Assembly (NCBI GenBank): GCA_025056955.1
Contig: JANWYL010000101.1
Span: forward strand, 1-10,503
Source of the DNA: Sandaracinaceae bacterium
Lineage (GTDB): Bacteria; Myxococcota_A; Polyangia; Polyangiales; Sandaracinaceae
Reading direction: 5' to 3'
DNA length: 10,503 nucleotides
Shown here: in pieces, positions 1 to 4,367 of the stretch
Numbering within the stretch: position 1 is the first letter of the stretch
How the letters are laid out: each line of letters opens with the position of its first letter
Notes under the pieces: generated by a model
The model's database searches: none
Told to the model about the DNA's origin: nothing
What the model saw: the letters and a program-made list of their open reading frames with translations, nothing else
Translations under genes and position numbers: made by a program

Positions 1-272
1 TTTATGTGATATTCAATGGGCAGAAATTTCCGATTACCAAAGACGAATTCATCATTGGTCGTGGCTCAAAAACCGCTGATCTCCTGATCAAAGACGGGAA
101 CATCTCCCGCCGCCATGCTGCGATCATTTACCACAACGGCGCCTACTACATCAAAGACCTGGGCTCAACAAATGGGATTGAGTATAAGGGGCAACGTATT
201 GAAAGCCGTCGGATCGAAGAAGGTGATGTATATCACCTCTGTGACTATGAAATCCGTTTCACTTTTCGTTGA
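1..272 (+). CDS. FHA-domain protein, C-terminal part (5' end outside window)
   Basis: The reading frame is open from the first base and ends at TGA 270-272, so this is the 3' end of a longer gene; the GTG at 6-8 is probably an internal valine rather than a start. The visible roughly 90 residues form nearly a whole forkhead-associated domain, a beta-sandwich that binds phosphothreonine peptides. The conserved positions are present: Gly-Arg (Arg at 60-62), Ser-Arg-Arg-His (Ser at 105-107, His at 114-116) and the Ser-Thr-Asn-Gly loop (Asn at 171-173). The domain sits at the extreme C-terminus, so whatever lies N-terminal cannot be seen. FHA proteins usually act as adaptors in Ser/Thr kinase signalling, or in type III or VI secretion; nothing here picks between these. 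The gene converges on the sigma factor gene, with 64 bases between the stops. Confidence 0.9.
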   Translation, partial: YVIFNGQKFPITKDEFIIGRGSKTADLLIKDGNISRRHAAIIYHNGAYYIKDLGSTNGIEYKGQRIESRRIEEGDVYHLCDYEIRFTFR

Positions 273-336
273 TTTAGTGGTTATCGCTGTGGGAGGCTAA
301 GGCAAAGCGTTTGCTGTTTAAGCCCCTTGCAAGAAG

Positions 337-1242
337 TTAGAGGTCAGGAGAGAAACAGTCTGTTCTTTCTTTGCTTTTGCTTGCCTTAGAGGCATGGGAG
401 CATTCGCTTTTAAGGCCAGTAAGCTCTTTTCTAAGCTTTTCCTTTGCTCTGGCCTCAAGTTGCCGAACACGCTCACGAGATAGGCCCATTTTTCTTCCAA
501 TCGATGCAAGAGAGGCGGCTTTTTCGCTTAAAAAGCGTTGTTCGACAATGAATCGCTCGCGTTCGTCAAGCCGGTTGAGGGCTTTGTGGATTCTCTCCCT
601 TGCGATTTTTTGCATTTCTGCCCTGACCATGGCGCTTTCGAGGTCGGCTTCTTGGGCCTCCAAAACGTCCATGACCACGTGCTTTCCGTCAGGGCTGAGC
701 GGGGCATCCAACGGGAGATCTTTGGAGTCGAGGCAATGAAGCATCTGCTCGACTTCCTTTTCGCTCATGTTGAGTTCGGCAGCAAGAAGGGCATTCCGAG
801 TGGTTTCGTCGGAAGTGAGGTTAGAAAGGCGTGCCCGTTCTCGACGAAGGCGGAAGAAAAGCTTGCTGCGAAAGGGGCCACTCCCGTTACTTACCATGCT
901 GCTTGAGCGGATGATGAGGTCGAGCATGAAGGCTCGAATCCAGTAGCTGGCGTAAGTCACAAAGCGGGTTCCACGGGAGGGATCAAACTTTTGGGCCGCC
1001 ACCATCAGCCCAAGATTTCCCTCGGCCACAAGATCGGCAAGGCGTATACCATCGCGCCGATACTTGAGCGCCAGTGAAACCACGTGCCGCAGATTGGCCA
1101 ACACCAGCCGCTCGCGGGCCGGAACATCTCCCTCGGCGGCAGCCCAGGCAAGGGCTTGCTCTTCCTCACGGTCGAGAGGAGGGATGCTTCGGACGAATTC
1201 AATGAAGCGATCGATCCCAGGATCGGCAATCGGAGCACTCAC
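337..1242 (-). CDS. RpoH-type (sigma-32-like) RNA polymerase sigma factor
   Basis: This 301-residue sigma-70-family factor lacks the long N-terminal region of housekeeping sigma factors, so it is an alternative (group 3, heat-shock-like) factor directing RNA polymerase to a stress regulon. Region 1.2-like sequence covers about residues 8-40. Region 2 covers about 45-115, with DLVAEGNLGLM followed by a Thr-Tyr-Ala-Ser-Tyr-Trp-Ile-Arg stretch. Residues 125-133 (RSKLFFRLR) match the RpoH box, known in E. coli as QRKLFFNLR. Region 4 with its helix-turn-helix (IGRKMGLSRERVRQLEARA) covers about 222-270, and a Lys/Ser-rich tail follows. The start is GTG at 1242-1240, chosen because GGAGG lies 4 bases upstream. 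It is transcribed in the same direction as the B12-binding MerR gene, 79 bases away, and that gap contains strong palindromic repeats. Myxobacteria carry several RpoH-like factors (M. xanthus SigB and SigC), so calling this one rpoH would be premature. Confidence 0.93.
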   Translation of the reverse strand: MSAPIADPGIDRFIEFVRSIPPLDREEEQALAWAAAEGDVPARERLVLANLRHVVSLALKYRRDGIRLADLVAEGNLGLMVAAQKFDPSRGTRFVTYASYWIRAFMLDLIIRSSSMVSNGSGPFRSKLFFRLRRERARLSNLTSDETTRNALLAAELNMSEKEVEQMLHCLDSKDLPLDAPLSPDGKHVVMDVLEAQEADLESAMVRAEMQKIARERIHKALNRLDERERFIVEQRFLSEKAASLASIGRKMGLSRERVRQLEARAKEKLRKELTGLKSECSHASKASKSKERTDCFSPDL

Positions 1243-1256
1243 GCTTCCTCCAATGA

Positions 1257-1276
1257 GTAACGTTACGTAACGTTAG
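1257..1276. promoter_or_regulatory. Perfect 18-bp palindrome / two tandem 10-mers before the sigma factor gene
   Basis: Bases 1258-1275 read TAACGTTACGTAACGTTA, a perfect palindrome. The same stretch is also two tandem 10-mers, GTAACGTTAC (1257-1266) and GTAACGTTAG (1267-1276), so the recognition unit recurs about once per helical turn on one face. It lies 15 bases upstream of the sigma gene's GTG. On the minus strand a weak promoter could overlap it: TGGACT, a 16-base spacer, then TAACGT, whose last six bases fall inside the palindrome. This looks like an operator. The neighbouring MerR/B12 regulator is the natural candidate ligand, but that pairing is inference. Confidence 0.5.
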
Positions 1277-1280
1277 CATT

Positions 1281-1311
1281 TCCATCTGGGAAGTCCACTC
1301 CATTTGGAAAG
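1281..1311. repeat. Two copies of TCCATYTGGRAAG, 18 bases apart
   Basis: TCCATCTGGGAAG (1281-1293) and TCCATTTGGAAAG (1299-1311) match at 11 of 13 positions. The second contains the perfect 10-base palindrome TCCATTTGGA; the first is the same dyad with two changes. They lie in the 79-base gap between the MerR and sigma genes, upstream of the 18-bp palindrome relative to sigma transcription. They could be a second regulator's binding sites, or chance similarity in a short gap. Confidence 0.25.
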
Positions 1312-1321
1312 CGAAATAAGG

Positions 1322-2263
1322 CTATGGAGGTGGAAGCGTTGCAGCGAGCACCTCCAAGGCCAATTCGAAGCGGCCAAAGTCAGAAAAGGGGGTGATATTG
1401 GGAAGAGTGAGGGCTGGATGCCCTGGCGAGGCACCCACCCACACTTCGCTTCTTTGGGCGAGCCAGCTGATTCCTTCGAGTTCTTCTCGAAGAGCTTCTT
1501 CCGAGCTAAGCACCATGGGTATCGAAAGCACTGCCGCCTTGGCCGAAGAGCGTTCCACGGCGTTTGCGATCTCCTCAAATGGTGTGTCGGGGCCAAGGTA
1601 GATGGCTCGAATGCCGCGGATGGTCGCAAGGACCGAAGCGATGAGGGCACCCATCTCGTGGCGGTGAGCGGGAGGGGTAGCAAAGACGAGGCGGGGTGCT
1701 CCAGGTGCAGCGATTGAGTTTCTCAAAAATGTGAAAAAAATCGAACGGAGCTGGGCTGTGACTGCATGCTCTTCTCCAATCGACATTTGACCGTTGTGCC
1801 AACGGTCTCCAACTTCATGGAGAAGGGGGCGGGCAAGCTCGTGGATGAAGCGCCTCATGCCGAGCTGTTCGAGCGCCTGGTTGAGAATGGCCTCGGCTGC
1901 TTGAATGTCAAAGCCCTCGATGGCTTTGAGGTAGGAATCGATTGTCGAACGAGTGGGAAATTCGAAGGCTGTGCTTTGGCAGCGTTTGACGATGAGCTCG
2001 ATCTCTTCATTGCTGAGCGAAGCGATTGAGCTTATGGAATGGCCCAGGGCAACCGCTTGGCGCAAAAGGTTGAGGCGACGGATGTCATCGAGGGAATAGC
2101 GGCGGGCTTTCCCGAGCGTTCGCTGAGGTGTAATCGCGTTGTACCTCCGCTCCCAGACCCGGATGAGGTCTGGACTAAGCCCTGTCATGCGCGTCACCAC
2201 GCGGATGGGATAGGTGGCTGGGCTCAAGCGGTTGCGCGCGGACTCATCCGATTCTCGGCTCAT
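1322..2263 (-). CDS. MerR-family regulator with cobalamin-binding domain, CarH/LitR-type photoreceptor candidate
   Basis: The 313-residue protein has a MerR DNA-binding domain at about residues 18-85 (including RVWERRY), a helical B12-binding subdomain at about 105-185, and a Rossmann-type cobalamin-binding domain at about 190-310. This is the architecture of CarH/LitR, which bind adenosylcobalamin, repress DNA in the dark as oligomers, and release it when light breaks the Co-C bond. Residues known to matter in Thermus CarH are matched: Trp155-His156 (W131-H132), Glu165-His166 in the W-x9-EH pattern (E141-H142), and His202, the lower axial ligand, in HRHEMG. That last motif normally begins with Glu or Asp, but here His200 takes that place. 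The ATG (2263-2261) overlaps the upstream DCC stop as ATGA and has no clear Shine-Dalgarno, so translation is probably coupled. An alternative is a light-independent, CarA-like B12 regulator. Confidence 0.9.
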   Translation of the reverse strand: MSRESDESARNRLSPATYPIRVVTRMTGLSPDLIRVWERRYNAITPQRTLGKARRYSLDDIRRLNLLRQAVALGHSISSIASLSNEEIELIVKRCQSTAFEFPTRSTIDSYLKAIEGFDIQAAEAILNQALEQLGMRRFIHELARPLLHEVGDRWHNGQMSIGEEHAVTAQLRSIFFTFLRNSIAAPGAPRLVFATPPAHRHEMGALIASVLATIRGIRAIYLGPDTPFEEIANAVERSSAKAAVLSIPMVLSSEEALREELEGISWLAQRSEVWVGASPGHPALTLPNITPFSDFGRFELALEVLAATLPPP

Positions 2264-2685
2264 ACCGAGACGGGCTGGGATTTCGGGTTTGAATCAGTTG
2301 CCTGACAAGCTTCAGTTGTGCAGCGCCCCGTCCACTTGAGCCGTCTTGCGGCGAAAGCCGCATAGGCTTGTTCGAGGAGATGGGAAATGAGAGGCAAACG
2401 CGAAATCCAAATGAAGGGCAAAAGAGGGGGAAAATCAATTGCTGCATACATTCTTCGGAACACTTCGACGCCAGAAATCAACTCACCGGTTAAGAGATCT
2501 TTACCGTGAACCTTTGACATGAGGACAGAAAGATCAGGGAGCCCGCGGGAGGAGGGATCAAAAGATGGATCTGAGATGTCTGTAAATCGGACTCGTTTTT
2601 TGCGGTCAAGCTTGCGGACGAGTGCGATTTCTCTTTTGCAAATCGGACAATCGCCATCGAAGAAGATTTCAAAACATTCCGCCAT
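2260..2685 (-). CDS. DCC-family (DUF393) thiol-disulfide oxidoreductase-like protein
   Basis: This is a 141-residue protein of the DUF393 family, also called DCC for its conserved motif. FFDGDCPICKRE sits near the N-terminus, with Asp12, Cys13 and Cys16 forming the D-C-x-x-C signature that resembles a thioredoxin active site. Length fits the family. A hydrophobic stretch at about 86-107 (PPLLPFIWISRLPLISHLLE) is usual for these proteins. The biochemical role is not firmly established; a thiol-redox function is inferred from the CxxC. The start ATG (2685-2683) has GAGAGG 5 bases upstream. The stop overlaps the start of the MerR/B12 gene by 4 bases, so the two are almost certainly cotranscribed. 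That pairing suggests the DCC protein belongs to the same light- or B12-linked response. Confidence 0.88.
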   Translation of the reverse strand: MAECFEIFFDGDCPICKREIALVRKLDRKKRVRFTDISDPSFDPSSRGLPDLSVLMSKVHGKDLLTGELISGVEVFRRMYAAIDFPPLLPFIWISRLPLISHLLEQAYAAFAARRLKWTGRCTTEACQATDSNPKSQPVSV

Positions 2686-2725
2686 CTTTGCCTCTCAATT
2701 GCTCTGCCCATTCTGAGGCCTTTTT

Positions 2726-2744
2726 CAAATTTGCAAAGAGCAAA
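2726..2744. promoter_or_regulatory. A/T-rich nested inverted repeats in the divergent DCC/fasciclin intergenic region
   Basis: Bases 2726-2733 are CAAATTTG, a perfect palindrome. Bases 2730-2744 form an inverted repeat TTTGC-aaaga-GCAAA. They lie 41-59 bases upstream of the DCC start, where a promoter or operator for the DCC-MerR operon is expected. No convincing -35/-10 pair was found on either strand here, so this is only a candidate. Confidence 0.2.
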
Positions 2745-2788
2745 CGACAGTTGCGTGGAGGGGGTTAGGTTTGCGCTTGACGCTCAAA

Positions 2789-2812
2789 GGGGTGTTCCCC
2801 AGTGTGGGGTAC
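2789..2812. promoter_or_regulatory. Alternative GGGG/CCCC hairpins in the leader of the fasciclin gene
   Basis: GGGG (2789-2792), CCCC (2797-2800) and GGGG (2806-2809) allow two mutually exclusive short stems around the same CCCC block. The second belongs to a longer imperfect inverted repeat, GTTCCCC-agtgt-GGGGTAC (2794-2812, one mismatch). A TTGACG (2777-2782) lies just upstream but has no good -10 partner. The repeat ends 18 bases before the Shine-Dalgarno of the fasciclin gene, so it could be an operator or an RNA structure. Confidence 0.22.
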
Positions 2813-2830
2813 GGTGCTTTGACACCAAAG

Positions 2831-2837
2831 AAGGAGG
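2831..2837 (+). promoter_or_regulatory. Ribosome binding site that fixes the fasciclin gene start
   Basis: AAGGAGG lies 8 bases before ATG 2846. It decides the start: the frame is open from a TTG at 2771, but using that codon would add 25 residues ahead of a complete lipoprotein signal peptide. Confidence 0.85.
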
Positions 2838-2845
2838 CCCGAGAG

Positions 2846-4357
2846 ATGAGTCAAACTTTGCGCAAATTCCTTCTTGCCCAGCTTTGTCTTGCTTCGTGCG
2901 TTCTCTATCTGATCGGCTGTGGGGATGACAACAACAAAACCACTCCTTCGAACGATTCTGGCCCTCTTTTGGACAGTGGGCCAACGGGAAACGATAGCGG
3001 CCCAGTCCAGGGTGGTGATGGTGGTCAAAACGACGGTGGCCAAAGGGAAGATGCCAATCCTGGCCTGGACAGTGGACCAGGCCGGCCAACGATTTGGGGA
3101 ATCGTTAGTACAAATCCCGACTTTAGCTTGCTCAAGCGAGCAATTGAACGGGCAGCACCCGTTTCTACAGGTGGATCTTCGACTCCAATCACCGATGTTC
3201 TAAACAGTCCTGGTCCCTTCACTGTCTTTGCTCCGAACAACGCTGCATTCATGGCATCCGGGTTGACAGAGGCCCAAATCAACGGGTTACAACCAGAAAG
3301 GTTGAGGGCCATCATCACCTATCATGCGCTCGGTATGCAATTGCGTTCCAGTGCGGTCTCCCCTGGCGTCATCAACACCCTTTCGGAGCTTCCAATTTTT
3401 GTGACTGTGGAAGGAGGTGTGCGCCTCAATGGTGGGAATGCGATCGCAGGTGGTGCCAATGTCACGACCACAGATGTGGAAGCATCAAATGGCATTATCC
3501 ACGTCATCGATCGGGTGCTTCTCCCCCCAACTGTTGGAACCCTTCCGAGCTACGCAGGACTTACCAGGCTTAGCCAACTTTTGCGAGATGGCGCTCTGGT
3601 AGACACCTTGTCTGGTCCAGGTCCATTCACCTTCTTTGCTCCAAACAACGAAGCCATTCAAATGCTGTCTACCATTCCCTCAGGAGATGGCATCCTTCAT
3701 ATGCTCCGCCATCATGTGGTCAATCGATTGGTTACAGCTGAGATGATCCCGATGGGTGTGAGCACACTTCCATCTTTAGAGCGTGCTCCCTACATGGTAG
3801 GGGCCATGACCCCAAACCTTTCGATTGTGGTGCGCAAGGATGCAACGGGCGTTCGTGCCCACGGCGGCCAGGTGGTTCGAGCTGATCTCAGAGCAGAAAA
3901 CGGGGTTGTTCACATCATCGATCGCGTGATTCTTCAGCAAAACCTTTGGGGTGCAATCCAGGCAGGAGGGCTCGATGGCCTTAGATCTGCAGTCATGGCT
4001 GCAGCTCCTCTCTCGGGAGGCCAGACGGTACAAGGTGCACTTGAGTCTGGTTCAACCCGTATCACCCTCTTTGCACCAACCAACGATGCTTTCAACATGG
4101 CTTTCCCTGGAGGCCTGCCAAGCGATGGAAATCGAGTTCGTGATGTGCTTCTCTACCATGCTGTTCCCCAACTGATCCTTTCAAGCACCTTGCCTTCCAC
4201 TGCAACAGACCTGAACACCTTGCTTGAGAGACCACTTCGTTTTGAGCCTGGCTCACCACCTCGGGTTGGAGGGGCGAACATCATTGGTGTTGACTTTGTT
4301 GCAACCAATGGGATCATTCACCTGATTAATCAGGTGCTCATACCACCATCACCATAA
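2846..4357 (+). CDS. Lipoprotein with three fasciclin (FAS1) domains
   Basis: The 503-residue protein starts with a lipoprotein signal peptide: Arg6-Lys7, a hydrophobic core, and the lipobox L-I-G-C with Cys25 as the acylated residue. A D/S/G/P-rich flexible linker with several DSGP units covers about 26-81. Three FAS1 repeats follow, at about 82-227, 229-363 and 366-501. Each has the N-side motif (PFTVFAPNNAAF at 123, PFTFFAPNNEAI at 260, ITLFAPTNDAF at 405) and the C-side motif (NGIIHVIDRVLLPP at 214, NGVVHIIDRVIL at 352, NGIIHLINQVLIPP at 488). FAS1 domains usually mediate adhesion between cells or to a matrix, so a surface or periplasmic adhesive role is likely, though ligand and membrane are unknown. 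The gene is transcribed divergently from the DCC-MerR operon and ends 10 bases from the convergent acylase stop. Confidence 0.95.
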   Translation: MSQTLRKFLLAQLCLASCVLYLIGCGDDNNKTTPSNDSGPLLDSGPTGNDSGPVQGGDGGQNDGGQREDANPGLDSGPGRPTIWGIVSTNPDFSLLKRAIERAAPVSTGGSSTPITDVLNSPGPFTVFAPNNAAFMASGLTEAQINGLQPERLRAIITYHALGMQLRSSAVSPGVINTLSELPIFVTVEGGVRLNGGNAIAGGANVTTTDVEASNGIIHVIDRVLLPPTVGTLPSYAGLTRLSQLLRDGALVDTLSGPGPFTFFAPNNEAIQMLSTIPSGDGILHMLRHHVVNRLVTAEMIPMGVSTLPSLERAPYMVGAMTPNLSIVVRKDATGVRAHGGQVVRADLRAENGVVHIIDRVILQQNLWGAIQAGGLDGLRSAVMAAAPLSGGQTVQGALESGSTRITLFAPTNDAFNMAFPGGLPSDGNRVRDVLLYHAVPQLILSSTLPSTATDLNTLLERPLRFEPGSPPRVGGANIIGVDFVATNGIIHLINQVLIPPSP

Positions 4358-4367
4358 GGTGGACTCC

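Noticed and set aside
302..314. Hairpin GCAAA-gcg-TTTGC between the convergent FHA and sigma genes as a terminator
   Set aside because: Stem is only 5 bp, A/T-rich, and lacks a proper T-tract on either strand.
2771..2845. TTG at 2771 as the start of the fasciclin gene
   Set aside because: AAGGAGG 8 bases before ATG 2846 and a full lipoprotein signal peptide beginning there favour the internal start.
4343..4362. CCACC/GGTGG inverted repeat at the fasciclin/acylase junction as a bidirectional terminator
   Set aside because: Five base pairs with a 10-base loop and no T-tract; most of it is coding sequence.
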